From the NCBI GenBank assembly GCA_008729055.1, contig SDUX01000008.1, positions 4,489,756-4,553,755 on the forward strand: 64,000 bases of DNA, given 5' to 3'. Both the position numbers and the translations under genes were made by a program. Of this stretch, positions 1-11,248 are shown piece by piece. Source of the stretch: Pyropia haitanensis. Taxonomy: Eukaryota > Rhodophyta > Bangiophyceae > Bangiales > Bangiaceae. The stretch's first letter is position 1. Every line of letters starts with the position of its first letter. A model generated the notes under the pieces. The model worked only from the letters and a program-made list of their open reading frames with translations, did no database searches and was not told the origin of the DNA.

Positions 1-270
1 CGCGCGCCGCGGCGGCGGTCGCCGCCGACGTTGCCGCCGGCGCCGCCGTCGACGCGGCGGCGGCGGACCAGCTGGTGCCGTTCCTGGCGCTCGCCGCGGG
101 CACCAGCACCGTCCGCATCGCGCCGCCAACCGCCCACACCCGCACCGCCGTGGCGGTGGCCGCCGCGGCGGGGGTGGACGCGTCGCTCACCGAGGTGGGG
201 GGGGGGGGGGGGGGGGGGGGTGCCCTGCTGCGGGTGGTTGGCCAGGGCGTGCCGCTGGGGCGGGGCAGGG
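1..270 (+). CDS. RTCA: RNA 3'-terminal phosphate cyclase, C-terminal fragment (cut by window edge)
   Basis: The reading frame starting at base 3 shows the C-terminal part of the RNA 3'-phosphate cyclase family: an ADQLVPFLALA block, then TVRIAPPTAHTRTAV, then a VVGQGVPLG segment after a G run at about 197-221. These line up with the conserved DQ..FMALA, T.HTQTAI and ECQGIG blocks of animal RTCA. The family converts RNA 3'-phosphate to a 2',3'-cyclic phosphate using ATP via an enzyme-AMP intermediate, and acts in RNA repair and processing. The N-terminal two thirds lie outside the window. No stop codon is found soon after the last conserved block: two more G runs (about 274-300 and 331-345) follow and the true end cannot be fixed. 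Identification is by remembered family motifs; no alignment was run. Confidence 0.7.
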
Positions 271-625
271 CAAGGGGGGGGGGGGGGGGGGGGGCGGGGG
301 GGGGCGCAAGCGCGCGCGGGAGGAGGGAGGGGGGGGGGGGGGGGGAGGCGGCAGCCGCACGGACGGCGGTACCCCGCCCGGGGATGTGGACGGCCGGCTG
401 CGGGGGCTGGCCGTGGCCACCCCGCCGCCCGCGTCGCCGCCACCTCCCCCCCCTGCGCGCGCCACCACTGCCGCCGCACCCGCCACCACGACGGCCGGCA
501 CCAGCACCACCACCAGCACCACCACCACGGCCGGCACCACCACCACCACCACGACTACCACCATCCCCCCCCCCATCCCCGTCTACCCCGGCGTCGAGGC
601 GCTGCTCACCCCCCTCCGGGCGGCC
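271..625. other. Spacer between RTCA and the pyrimidine reductase
   Basis: Contains G runs (about 274-300 and 331-345) and an ACC-rich stretch (490-560) that would encode poly-Thr in the reductase frame. It may hold the 3' trailer of RTCA and the leader or transit-peptide region of the next gene; the boundary is not resolvable by eye. Confidence 0.4.
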
Positions 626-1103
626 ATGGCGGCCGCCCCCCCCCGCGCCGGCCGCCCCTACGTCACCGCCACGTGGGCGCAGTCCGTCGACGGCGCCCTC
701 ACCGCCGCCGCGGGCGGCCAGCTCCCCCTCTCCTCCGCCCCCGCGTGGGCGCTGACGCACGGCCTCCGCGCCGCGCACGCCGCGATCGCGGTCGGCGGCG
801 GCACCGCCGCCGCGGACGACCCGTCGCTGACGGTGCGGCGGTACCGGGGGGGGGGCGGTCGCCACCCGCGCCCGGTCGTCCTCGGCGGCCGCCTACGCGC
901 GGCCGCCGCGCTGCTGCACGCGCGGGGGGACGCCGCGCCGCCCGTGTTGCACTATGTCGCCGCGGGGGGGGGGGGGGGGGGGGGGGGGGGACGCTGCCGC
1001 CGCCGCGGACCGCCCCGACGCGCGGCTCGTCACGACCGTCGAGGTGCCGGTGGCACCCGACGACGCGGCCGACGCGGCCGACGCGGCTGACGGCGGCGGG
1101 CCA

Positions 1104-1134
<31 letters not shown>

Positions 1135-1501
1135 GCACCCCCCCGGGCGGCGGCGGCGGCGGCTGCACCTGCCCGCGGTGCTCGCCGACCTTGCCGCCCG
1201 CGGCGTCGAGTCGCTGATGGTCGAGGGCGGCGGCGCGGTGCTGGGCGCGTTCCTCGCCCCCCCCGCGGCGGGCGTGCCGCCGCTCGTCGACGCGGTCGTC
1301 GTCACCATCGCGCCGCTGGTGGTGGGCGCGCCCGACGCGGTGCGCGTCGGCGGCTGGGGGGGGGGGGGGGGGGGGGGGTACCCGCGCCTCGCCGCCGTCA
1401 CCGCCACCGTCCTGGGGGGGGACGTCATTTTGGTCGGCCGCCCAGCGACGACGCCGGATGGGGGGGGGCGGGGGGGGCGCCAGGGGGGGGGGGGTGCGTA
1501 G
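626..1501 (+). CDS. Riboflavin-pathway pyrimidine reductase (RibD C-terminal domain), frame broken at G runs
   Basis: Starts with the first in-frame ATG before the domain; the frame stays open upstream, so a longer N-terminus (possibly a transit peptide) is possible. Near the start PYVTATWAQSVDGAL matches the substrate/NADPH-fold opening of RibD_C/RIB7-type reductases, followed by AIAVGGGTAAADDPSLTVR. After a 27-base G run (964-990) the sequence continues in another frame (DARLVTTVEVPV), and after a GGC tract near 1110-1165 it returns to the first frame with GVESLMVEGGGAVLGAFL and VTIAPLVVG, the C-terminal hallmark. The family reduces the ribosylamino-pyrimidine intermediate of riboflavin synthesis with NADPH. 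No deaminase domain is visible. Two compensating frame changes at homopolymers suggest run-length error, not a pseudogene. Stop is TAG at 1499-1501. Confidence 0.7.
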
Positions 1502-1518
1502 CGTGGATGTGTTTTTTT

Positions 1519-1549
<31 letters not shown>

Positions 1550-1860
1550 GAGGCAGTGGGTGGGTGGGGGGGGGGGGGTGCCGCCGCTGGGGGGGGGGGG
1601 GGGACGCGTATAGGCGGACCGCCGCAGGCGCGTGGCGCTCGCGGCGGGGGCGCCCACCGCTGTGCAGCGGGCGCGGCGCCACTGGCGCGCGCGCGCCGCT
1701 CGCGGCGGCGGCGGCCGGCCGCCGCGGCCCGCCGCCGCCGCTGCTGCCGCCGCCGCGGCGCGCGGCGGCGCCGCCGCCGCTGCGGCGACACCCCCAAAAC
1801 AGAAAAAAACAAACAACAAAAACGCGCGCGCGCCGCGCGGCGCGGCGGCCGCGGCGGCCG
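1502..1860. other. Trailer with T17-G22 junction and GC-only module
   Basis: Directly after the reductase stop there is a run of 17 T (1512-1528) abutting about 22 G, then more G runs, then a stretch built almost only of G and C (about 1620-1780) and an A/C-rich patch (1790-1825). No gene seen. Confidence 0.5.
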
Positions 1861-2458
1861 GCGCTGTGGTGCTTAAAGGGAGGTTCAGGAAAAGCCTGTT
1901 TTGACCTGTTGCGGGGCCCGCAGACGAGTCCACAGACGGTGGCCAGGACGGCTGTGGAACGCGTTTTCTCTGGGATTTTGCGGATCCGCTGTGGGCCGTG
2001 TGCAAAAATTTACGGAACACAACGCGGCACTCGAGTGCATCAGCCAATCACCACTCAGCACGCGTGGGTCCCTCGGTCACAAGCCAATCAGTACTCTTGA
2101 AGGCCCGGCGGCTTCCAGAGGGAATGCGTGTTCTGAGGCCCCGTCCACAGGTTTTTTGTGGATTCCACAATTTTCTGCGGGGTGTTTTTGACAGCTGCTG
2201 TGGGGCGCACAGGACGGCAATGGTCGGGCGACATACACCCTGCTCTTTGACATGCTCTTGTAGCTCTGCTCACGGTCCTTCACGTAATGGTGGTACGCAG
2301 GGTGCATGTCGACCGACGGCACGACCACAGGAGATAGGCAAAAAAAATAGAGAAAATCGAGGCGCATCGTTCCGTGAGAGGGGGTCCACAAACGAGTGCG
2401 CAACCCGCAAACACGATTTCGGGCCGATTCCTGAACCTCCCTTTAAGCACCACAGCGC
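1861..2458. mobile_element. MITE-like non-autonomous DNA element with 30-bp perfect terminal inverted repeats
   Basis: Bases 1861-1890 and 2429-2458 are perfect reverse complements over 30 nt (GCGCTGTGGTGCTTAAAGGG... inward). Imperfect inverted similarity continues inward for some 40 nt (TTGCGGG...GAGTCCACAGAC against its counterpart near 2385-2410). The interior is distinctly less GC-rich than its flanks and has no ORF resembling a transposase. Both ends carry TTAA inside the repeat arm (1873-1876 and mirror), which could be a piggyBac-like TTAA target duplication if the outer 12 nt are host palindrome, but this is not proved. A MITE is the simplest reading; an inverted-repeat regulatory cassette is the alternative. 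Confidence 0.55.
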
Positions 2459-2705
2459 GGCCGGCCGGCCGCGCCGCGCCGCGCCGCGCGCCGCGGGCGC
2501 CGCCGCGACCGGCGGCCGCCGCGGGGCGGCGCGTCGGCACGGCGGCACGCGCGCTGCGCAGCGGCGGCCACTGGCGGCATGGCCGCGGCGGCGACGGACA
2601 GCCCGCCTTTCCCCCCCCCGGCCCGCCCCCCGCACCGCCCCCCCTCCCGCCCTTGCCGCCCCGACCCGTCCGTCCGACGTGCACCCGACCGAGGCCGACG
2701 CGCAC

Positions 2706-2743
<38 letters not shown>

Positions 2744-3109
2744 CGGCGGCGTTGCCGGCAACGCGACGCGGGCGACGGCCGCCACGGACCGGGGCTGGCG
2801 GCGCACCCGGCGGCGCCGCCCGCCGCGGCGGCCGCGGCACGCGACGGGCGCGCGGTCCGCGCGGCGGGCGGCAGCGGCGCGAGCACGGCCAGGCCGACGG
2901 CCACAACGAGGGGGGCGTCACGCCCCCCCCCCACCGGCGCCGTTCCCCCCCTCGACCGGTGCGGCCGCCACGGCCGGTGCGGCTGCCACGGCCAGAGCGC
3001 CCACCCCCCCCGCGTCGCCCGCCGCGGCGTCTGCTCCCCCCGCGTCGCGCTCCCCCCCTCCGCGTTGGCGTCCCCCCCCGCCGCGGCTGTTGGTGGTCCC
3101 CCCCAGGTG
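2459..3109. other. GC-only stretch between the MITE-like element and ABITRAM
   Basis: Composed almost wholly of G and C with GGC/GCG tracts (2710-2750) and C runs; all frames are open because stops are rare. It probably contains the C-terminal end or trailer of the minus-strand ABITRAM gene, whose stop cannot be placed. Nothing else recognised. Confidence 0.4.
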
Positions 3110-3728
3110 CCCCCCCCCCCCCCCCCCCACGGCGGCCTCCCCCCCTCCTCGGCCGCCTCGCGGGCCAGCCGGTCCAGGTACTCATCCCGCCGCAGCAGCC
3201 CATCCACCGCCGTCTTGACATTCCCCAGCGTGGGCATGACGATGGCGAGGTAGCCCTCCGCGGCGGGCCGGTCCACCACCAGCTGCGGCGCCGCCGCGAG
3301 CGCCGCGTTCACCTCCACCAGCGTCCCCCGCACGGCGGCGCGGACCGAGTAGACCCCCCCCCCCCCCGCGAGGGTGACGCGCGCCAGCTTGGTGCCCGCC
3401 TCGACGAGCGTGCCGCCCCGCTTCTTCTTGCCCGCCACCGGCTTGACGGGCCGAAAGTCGACCGCCGCGACCGCCGCGGCGGCACGGACGGCGGGGTGGA
3501 GGTCGGAGAGGGTCACCACGCAGAGGCCGTTGGAGTGGCGGCAGATGCACACGTCCGCGCCGCGGGAGGGCGCGCCGGGGGGGGGAGCGCCTCCGCATCG
3601 GCCGCCCGCGCCGCGTCGGTGACGGGCGCCGCGTGGTGCCGCGCGTAGTGGCGGGTAAAGAGGCGCTCGGTGGTCGTGGGGGGGCGGCCGGTGACCGCAC
3701 GCCGGGCGGCGACGATGGCGGCCTCCAT
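3110..3728 (-). CDS. ABITRAM: ABITRAM/Simiate (FAM206) family protein, one frameshift at a G9 run
   Basis: The start codon is at 3726-3728 on the minus strand. The first frame gives TERLFTRHYARHH, matching the ERYFTRWYK opening of animal ABITRAM. After a run of nine G near 3580 the protein continues in another frame with ADVCICRHSNGLCVVTLSD, GKKKRGGTLVEAGTKLA, YSVRAAVRGTLVEVN and AAEGYLAIVMPTL, all family landmarks. The fold resembles the lipoyl-carrier hammerhead. Animal members bind actin and modulate transcription; the role in algae is unknown. A trailing DGLLRRDEYLDRL corresponds to the family C-terminus, so the true end should lie near 3100, where a C run (3111-3128) blurs the stop. The gene is divergent from the PH-domain gene. 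Confidence 0.75.
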
Positions 3729-5596
3729 GGGTGGTGGGGGTGAGTGGGGGGGGGGGGGGGGGGGGGGAAGACAGGGCCAGCAGACGGGACGGGATGGAGC
3801 CAGGAGGGGGAAAGAGTCGACGCAAAGAGAAGGACGAGGCTATGCTAGGACGGTAGGAAAAAAAAAGAGACCACCACTCGTGGGCGTAGCGGCAACGCCG
3901 CGACGGGTGAGCGGCGCTGGTGTGCGGGCGCGACGGCACGAGCGCCGTGGACCGAGATGCACTTGAAACAAGAAAAAATACAGGCGAGCAACGGCGGCGT
4001 CCCCCCAAGATGGGGACCAATGCCGACGGGATCCATTTTCCATCAAACGGGCATGGACAGACTCTTTTTCATGGTCGTCTGGTCCGAATGACCACGGGGG
4101 GGCTACTTTTTGTCACTTGCCTCTGCGTTTCAGAGGAATTGTACATTCCCGTCCGAGTAGTGAGGGTGTGTCGATCGTCCATCGCAACCGTAGGGATCTG
4201 CCGTTCGTTTCACGCTGGCCGGCGGTGGCGCCACCGGCCACGGCAGCGGGGACAGCGCGGCGCCGCGGGCGTCGCCACCCCCCGCCCAGCGGCGGGACGC
4301 GATTGGCACCCGTCGGCTGGCGGGAAGCGCGCCACGGCGTCGCGCCCGGTCCGCCCGCGGATCGTGCCGCCGCGGCGGCCCCCCCCCCCCCCACGCGGCG
4401 GGAGCCGCCAAAAAAAAAAAAAAAAACGGTCGCGGCGGCCGCCGCGTGCCGCCCGCCGCGGCCGCCGCGCCGGCGGGACGCGCCGGCGGCGTCGGCGCCC
4501 CGCCCCCCGCGGCGCCGCGTGCCACACGGCCGCCGCTCGGCGGCCGCGCCGCCGCGCCGCCCGCGCGGCACGGCGGCCGTTTGGGCGGGCGGCCGCGCCG
4601 CGGCAGCATCTCATCCTCCAGAGGAGCGCGTCCCCGCTGTGTTTTTTTGGTTTTGTTTTTGTCGCCTGGCCATTTTGGCGCCAGCGCGCCAGCCCACCCA
4701 CCATCCCCCCCTCTCCCCCCCATCGCCGGCATACGCCATGGCGCGGCGGCGCCACCCCCCCCCCCCCCCCCCCCCCCCCCACCCCCCCCACCCCCCCCAC
4801 GCCCACCCCCACCCGCCGCGCGGCGGCCGCCGCCGCCGCTTCCCACTGCAGGGGCGCCCACCGCCGCGGCCACCCCCACCGCCGCCGCCACCGGCGGCGG
4901 CCGTTTCCCTCCCCCACCCGCCCGGCGGTCGTCCCGCCCCGCCGCGGCGGCGGCGACGGCGCGGCCGCCGCGGCCGCCCGCCCGCCCGCGGCGGGACGGC
5001 TGGCGCGGCGCGTCCATGCGCCCCCCCCCCACCCCCCCCCCCCCCCCTTGCGCTTTCCGTTTGTAGGGAGGGGGGGGGGGGGGGGAGGGAGGGGGCGTGG
5101 TGGTGGTGGCGCGGACCCCCGCCCGGCGGGTGTCTGCCCGCCGCCCGCCGCTCCCGCGCGCGGTCGTTTCCCCGCGCGCGGCCGACCGACGGCCGCGCTG
5201 CTGCTGGCCGCCGCGGCCGCGTCGCCGCGCGGCGGCGGCGGCCGCGTCGGGACGGGCCCGCGCGACGGGCGCGGCCGCGACCGACCCGCGCGGGGCGGCC
5301 GCCGCGCCGCGCGGCGGCGTGGGATTGGGGGGACGGCCGCCCGCCGCCACCGACAACGACGGCACGCCGGCCGGCGGTGGCCGTCGGCGGCCGTCGGCGG
5401 CGGTCGCGTCTTGGTTGTCCCCCCCCACCACACCGTCTGCCGGCGGCGTGCACGCCGCTCCCGACCGGCGCGTGCGCGTCGCCGCCCCCAGACGGTCGTG
5501 CTCCCCCCACACGCGCTGGTGATCTCTGCCGCCGCCGCCCGTCGACGCGTCCCGCTCCATCCCCCTCCGCCGCCCCCAGTTCCCTTGTCGGTCGTG
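3729..5596. other. Divergent intergenic region between ABITRAM and the PH-domain gene
   Basis: Begins with a G run just upstream of the ABITRAM start, then about 400 bases of moderate composition (3830-4230), then a GC-only module (about 4430-4610) flanked by an A run near 4410 and a T-rich patch near 4640. Further C runs (4757-4800, 5020-5045) and G runs follow. No conserved coding sequence seen; the last part is the leader of the next gene. Confidence 0.5.
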
Positions 5597-6010
5597 ATGG
5601 CGACGGCGGCGGCGGCGGCCGCGTCCTCGTCTCCGTGCGCACCAGCCGCCACCGCCACCGGCGGCGGCGGCGGCGGCGGAGGTGGTGGCGGCGGCGGTGG
5701 GGGTGGGGGTGGTGGTGGCGGCGGCGGCACGCCCGGCGGGCCGCCCACCCGCTCGGCGGCGGCGGCGGGCGTGCCGCTGCCGCCCGCCTGGGCCGCCGCG
5801 ATGCGCGCGTCGCCGGCGGCCGCCGCGGCGGCGGCCGCCGCCGCGGCGCCGCTCCTCCCCCCCCCCCCCCCGCCACCCGCCCCACCGCCGTCGTTGGCAC
5901 CGTCGGCAGCGTCGGCGGAGCGGACGCCCGCCCCCCCGCGCCCGCCGCGCCCGCGCCCACACCGCCCGCGTCGACACCGTCTGCAGCCGACCCGGCCGCG
6001 TCGCCGGCAT

Positions 6011-6050
<40 letters not shown>

Positions 6051-6055
6051 AGCGG

Positions 6056-6092
<37 letters not shown>

Positions 6093-7734
6093 AGCGGCGG
6101 CGGCGGCGGCGGCGGCGACGGCGGCGGCGGCGGCGGCGGCGTTGCCCGTCGGGGCGACGCCGCCCTCGTCGTCGGTGACCCCCCCGATACGGCCGACTTC
6201 CTCTCCACCTTCCGCGCGGAGATGGCGGCGGCCAAGGCGGCGCGCGCGGCGCTGTCGGCGGCGCGCGCCGCGGCGGCGCCGCGTGCCGACCGTGACGCGC
6301 GGGCGGCGTCGCTGCGGGGGCACGTTGCCCGCATCCGGGGGCTCGTCGCGCTGGGGGGGAGGCGCTCGACCGTGCCGAGGCGGTGGTGGCGGCGGTGGGG
6401 GGGGGGGGGGGGGGGGGGGGTGGAGGGGGGTGGTGCGCGCGGTGGCGGTAATGGTGGTGGAGGTGGTGGTGGGGGTGGTGGTGGTGGTGGTGGTGGTGGT
6501 GGTGGTGGTGGTGGTGGCGGTGCTAGTGGGGGGGGGGGTGGCGATGGGGATGAAAGTTGCCGTGGCCGCGGCCGCGACGGCGGTGGTGGTGGTGGTGGTG
6601 GTGGTGGTGGTGGTGGTGGTGGTGGTGGCGGTGGCGGTGGCGGCGCGGCTGACGACGCGGTGGGCGCGGCGGGCGCCGAGGGCGCCGCGCTTGTCGCGCA
6701 GGTGCGTGAGATGGAGCGCCGCGTCGCGGCGGCGGCGGCGCCCGGCGGGCGGCGGCGTCCGCCGACGGGCGCCCCGACGAGTACCGCCGGTGGGCCCCGC
6801 GCCGCCGCCGCTAGCGCCGCCGCCGCGACGGTGGCGGCAGCCACGGCGGCGGCTCCCCCGTCGACGGCGGCAGCGACGGCGGCGGCGGTGGCGCCCGGCG
6901 CGACGGTCACGTCGGGCGCGGCAGACGCCTTCCTCGACCGCCTCGGCACGGGCGACGACACGCTCTGCCTGATGCACGGCGACCTGCAGGCGCTCAAGCT
7001 GCAGCTCCTCCACCTGCAGGCGTCCAAAGGCGCCGCCGGCGGGGGTGTAGGCGGTGGGGGTGTGGGCGGCGGCGGCGCCACGGGGGCGGCCGCCTCCTCC
7101 CCACACAAGCCCCCGCGGCGCCCGCCGCAGCCGCCGCCGCCGCCGCCGCCGCCGCCGCTGCCGCCAGTGGCGGCGGCAGCGGCGGCGGCGGCGGCGCCCG
7201 CCGCGGCCGCGGCCGCCGTGGCACCCGCCGCCGCGGCGGGCGGGCCGGCCGGTGCGGCGGCCGCCGCCGCGACGGCGGGCGCGGCCGCTGGGGTTGGCGG
7301 CCGCGTGGCGGCGGCGGTGGCGCCGCCGCGGGCGCGGACGGTGGTGACGACGGCGGTGGTGCGGGACGCGGCGGGCGTGGCGCCGGCGGTGGCGCCGGCG
7401 CTTGCGCCGGGGGGGTTGATGGCCGCGGCGGCGGCGGCGGCGGCGGCCGCCCGCCCGCGGCTGCCTGGTGCGGGCGGGCGGGCGGGGGCGGGGGCGGCGG
7501 GCGGTGGCGGCGACCACTCGCCGCCGCCTGCGCCCACCCAACCCCCCAGAGGCGGCGGTGGTGGTGGTGGTGGTGGCGGCAGTAGTGGCGGCGGGCCGCC
7601 GTCCCCCCCGCGCTCCCTCTCGTCGGCGGCCGCGTACATTGTGCAGCTGGAGCAGCTCAAGCGGCAGGTGACGCGAATGGCCAAGCCGCGGCCCGCCGGT
7701 GGCGCCGGTGGTGCCGCCAGCAGCGTCTCTGGCA

Positions 7735-7772
<38 letters not shown>

Positions 7773-8354
7773 CGCCCGCCGCCAGCGACGCTGCCCGCCC
7801 GCGCAGAGGCGGCCGTCGCGGCCACGGCGGCGGCGGCGGCCGCCGCCACCCGCGCCACCACCACCACCACCACCACCGTCGGTGGCGGCGGCGGCGGCGG
7901 CGGCGGCGGCCGGCCGCTGCGGCGGTCCCTCTCCGCGCCCGGCGCGGCGCTCGTCGACGACGCCGCCGCGGCGGTGGCGGCGGCGGCGGCGGCGGCGGCG
8001 ACCGCCACGGCCGCGGCGACGACGCGGCCGGCGCGGCCCGCCGCGGCGGCCGCGTCGGCGGCAACGCCGCCGCGGCGGCGTGCGGCGGCAACGGCGGCGG
8101 CGGCGGCGGCGGCCCCGCCGCCGTCAACGCCGCCGCCCGCACCTCTGGCGGCGGCGGACCGGCCGGCGGCGGCGGCGGCGGGGACGCCGCGGCCGCCTCG
8201 CCGCCGCCGCGGGACGGTCGCGACCGCCGCGGGGACGCCCGTCGCCGCGGCGGCCGTGGCGGCTGGCGACGAGGAGAATGCAGACCCGGCCGCCGCGCGG
8301 GTGCCGCCCCTCCGCCGCACGCGGGCGGTGGCGGCGGCGGGCGGCGGCGGCAAG

Positions 8355-8386
<32 letters not shown>

Positions 8387-8549
8387 CCGCGGCGGCGGGC
8401 GGGTGGTATTTCACCCGCCCGCCGCCGCCGCCGCCGCGCCGGCGGCCGCGTCGGCAATGACGGCGGCGGTGGCGGCGGCGGGGGCCGTCCCAGCTGGTGG
8501 CGCGGCCCGCCGGCCGTCGCCGTCGGCGGTGGCGGACCGGCGCGAGCGC

Positions 8550-8593
<44 letters not shown>

Positions 8594-9007
8594 CGGTGGT
8601 GGCGGTGGCGGTGGTGGCGGCGGTGGCGGTGGCGGTTCCCCCCCCCCTCCCCCACGGGCGGCCTGGGCGGTGTGGCGGACGACGGGGCGGCGGCGTCGCT
8701 GGCCGCCGCGGCGGCGGCGGTGGAGGTGGACGCCCCCGCCCGGCTGTCGGCGCACCCCCACTCGCGCGCCGCGACGGCGGACCTGTGCCGCTACTCGGTG
8801 CGGCGCGCCGCGGCACTCGCCGCGGCCGCCGAGGCGGCCGCCGCCAACGGCGCCGCCGCCGCCGCCGGTGCCGCCGCCGCCGCCGCCGCCGCGCACGATG
8901 ATGGCATGGACGCGGGGCCCGTCGACGGCGCGCCGCGGCGGGGTGGTGCCGCCGCTGCCGCGGGCGTCGGCGGCGCCGCGGGCGCGCCGCCGCCGTCGAC
9001 GGCGGCA

Positions 9008-9050
<43 letters not shown>

Positions 9051-9391
9051 GTGTGCCGGGCGCGACGCACCCGGTGGACGGGGCGGGGGTGGCGGCGCTC
9101 GCCGCGGCGCTGCGGGAGTACGACGCCGCGCAGGAAAAGGGGGGGGGGGCCGCCGCGCCGGCGGCGGCGGTGGCGGCGACGCCCGCCGCCGCGGGCCGCG
9201 TTGACCGGGGGCGCCGCGTGCGGCTGCCCGCGGCGGCGGGGGTGGGGGGGGGGGGGGGGGGGGGGGGGGGACCGGGGGGGGCACGTCGTCCCCGACACGG
9301 CCGGCCGGTGGGGCGCCGCCGCCGCCGACGACGCGGCGAGTGCCGTTGCCGACCGGTGGCGGGTGGGTGGCGGCGCGGCGGGCGGGGGGGG

Positions 9392-9426
<35 letters not shown>

Positions 9427-10367
9427 GTGCGGCGGCGGCGGGTCGGCCGGCGCCCGCCGTTACGCCCTACGTTGCGGCGCGGCCGCCCGAGGACGACACG
9501 CTCGCGCGGCTGACGTCGGCGCTCCCGTCCGAGCTGCTCCTCCGGTCGGGCGGCGGCGGCGGCCTGCGGTCGCGCCTCTTCCACCGGCGGCGGTGGAAGC
9601 GGCACTCGGCGTCGGTGGTGTGGCACCCCTACTTTGGCCGCGTCCTCTGCCTGTTTGGCTACGACGCGGGCGGGCGGCTGCGGGAGCCAAAGAGCACCAT
9701 GGTCGTCCTGTCGGGCGCGACGGTCATTGCCGACGGTGCCGCCACGGGTGGTGGTGGGGGGGGGGGGGTGGGCTGGGGGGGGGGGGGGGCGGCGGCCTCG
9801 GCGGTGGGGGCGGCCACCACCACCACCACCACCACCACCACCACGTGCACCACCTGCTGGGGGGGGGGGGGGGGGGGGACGCGGACGACGACGCCGCCGG
9901 CGCGCACGCGTTTGCCATCCGCACCGAGGCGCGGGAGTACGTGCTCGCCGCGGCGGACCGCCGCGGCCGCCGCCTCTGGCTGCAGGTCCTCCGCCGGAGC
10001 GTCGCGGAGGCGGCGCCCGACGGCGGCGGCGGCACCCCGGGGGGGGGGCCGCGGGGGGGGGGATGCCCGCCGCCGGCGGGGGGGGGGGGGGATGCTCCCC
10101 GCCGCCGCGGGTGGGGGGGGGGGGGGGGTGGCCGCCGCTGGGGGGATGGGCGGGACGGGCGGGATGGGCGGCACGGGCGGGATGGGCGGGATGGGCGGGA
10201 TGGGCGGGATGGGCGGGATGGGGGGGGGGGGGGGGATGGGGCTGACGACCGCGGCGGGGGGGGGGGGGGGGGGAGGGGGGCAGGGGGGGGGGGGGGTGGG
10301 GGGGGGGGGGTCCAGCCGCACGCTGCTCGGCCACGGGCGGAGCCTCGCGCTGCGGGGGCTGGTCTAA
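5597..10367 (+). CDS. Giant Gly/Ala-rich protein with C-terminal PH domain; several homopolymer frameshifts
   Basis: Begins at ATG 5597 (MATAAAAAASSSP) and ends at TAA 10365-10367 after SSRTLLGHGRSLALRGLV; about 1590 residues if frames are joined. Most is poly-Ala, poly-Gly and His/Pro-rich filler. Ordered islands are a helical segment ADFLSTFRAEMAAAKAARAAL near 6200, GDDTLCLMHGDLQALKLQL near 6950, AAAYIVQLEQLKRQVTRM near 7640 (likely coiled coil), and a PH domain at about 9560-10000. The PH domain reads LFHRRRWKRHSASVVWHP, RVLCLFGYDAGG, then after a frame change HAFAIRTEAREYVLAAA and the invariant Trp of RRLWLQVLRRS. PH domains usually bind phosphoinositides or proteins at membranes. Frames switch near 5860, 8640, 9250, 9760 and 9870, each at G/C tracts. 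Function beyond PH unknown. Confidence 0.55.
6436..6651. repeat. (GGT)n/(GGC)n trinucleotide tracts
   Basis: Two long GGT blocks (about 6451-6520 and 6583-6640) inside the PH-protein gene, encoding poly-Gly in one frame or poly-Val/Trp in others. Likely length-variable. Confidence 0.85.
10144..10220 (+). repeat. 9-nt tandem repeat encoding Gly-Gly-Met
   Basis: About eight copies of GGCGGGATG with occasional GGCACG/GACG variants, giving GGMGGTGGMGGM in the end frame of the PH protein, followed by more G runs. Confidence 0.85.
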
Positions 10368-11248
10368 CCCGGGGGGGGGCGCCGCCGCCGCGACGGCGCG
10401 CGGGGGGAAAGGGGGGGGAGGGGCGGGAGGGCGCCGCGCGCGCCGCGCCGCCCGCGGCGCCGCCGCCGCGGCGCGGCCGCGTCCACGGTGGCGTCTGCCA
10501 GCGTCTGTTGCGTTTCATTTTTTTGTGTCTTGCCTGCCGCCACCGCGGGCGCCCGCGGCGGGTCGCCGTCGGCCGCCGCGGCGGCGTGCCGCCGCCGCCG
10601 CCGCCGTCGCCGTGCGCGCCACTGGCGGGGACACGGCCCGGTCGGTGGGGCAGCGGCGGCGGCCAGATCGGGGGGGGCTGGGGGGGGGGGGGGGGGGGGG
10701 GGGGGGGTGGCCGCCGCCGCCGCCGCCGCGACCGCGGTCGGCGGCGGCTGGCGCCCGCCGCCGGCCGCGGCGCGACGCGCGGCAGCGGCGGCGGCGGCCG
10801 GGGGGGGGGGGCGGAGGGGGGACGCCGCGCGCGCCGCGCCGGCCGCCGCGCCGCGCGGCGGCGGCCGGCGGCCGCCGCGCCCCACCGCCGCGCCCGGCCG
10901 GCCGCGGCGGCCACCCGCCCGCCCGCCCGCCCGCCCGCCCGCCCGCCCGCCCGCCCGTGCCGCCGCGGGCGCCACGCCAGCGGCCGCGCCGCCGCCGCCG
11001 CTGCCGCCAGCCGCCGCCGCCGCGTGCCGCCCCGCTGGGCGCGATCCCACCGCCGCCGCCCCGCCGTGCGCGCGCCCCACCGTCGCGGGCGGGTGTCGGT
11101 CCCGTCCCGCCGCCGCCCTCCCCTCAACCCCCCCCCCCCCCCACGCCCTTCCCCGCACCACCTCCCCCCCCCCGTGGCCGCCGCCCTGCCCCTTCCCGCC
11201 GCCCACCGCCGCCGCGCCGCCCCCTACCTTTGGCCACTCCTTACGTCG
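10368..11248. other. Convergent intergenic region, GC-only module
   Basis: Lies between the ends of the PH gene (+) and EF-Ts (-). Holds G runs directly after the PH stop, a T-rich patch (10512-10530), GC-only low-complexity DNA (about 10550-11050) with a (GCCC)n tract at 10915-10955, and C runs near 11128 and 11165, i.e. G runs on the sense strand of EF-Ts. No gene seen. Confidence 0.5.

Noticed and set aside
626..1501. RTCA-RibD fusion protein
   Set aside because: The frame stays open between them only because stops are rare; the families are unrelated and a leader-like ACC-rich spacer separates them.
4130..8353. Very long open frames on the strand opposite the PH gene
   Set aside because: At this GC content stops are rare in every frame; these frames are shadows of GGC/GCC tracts with no varied sequence.
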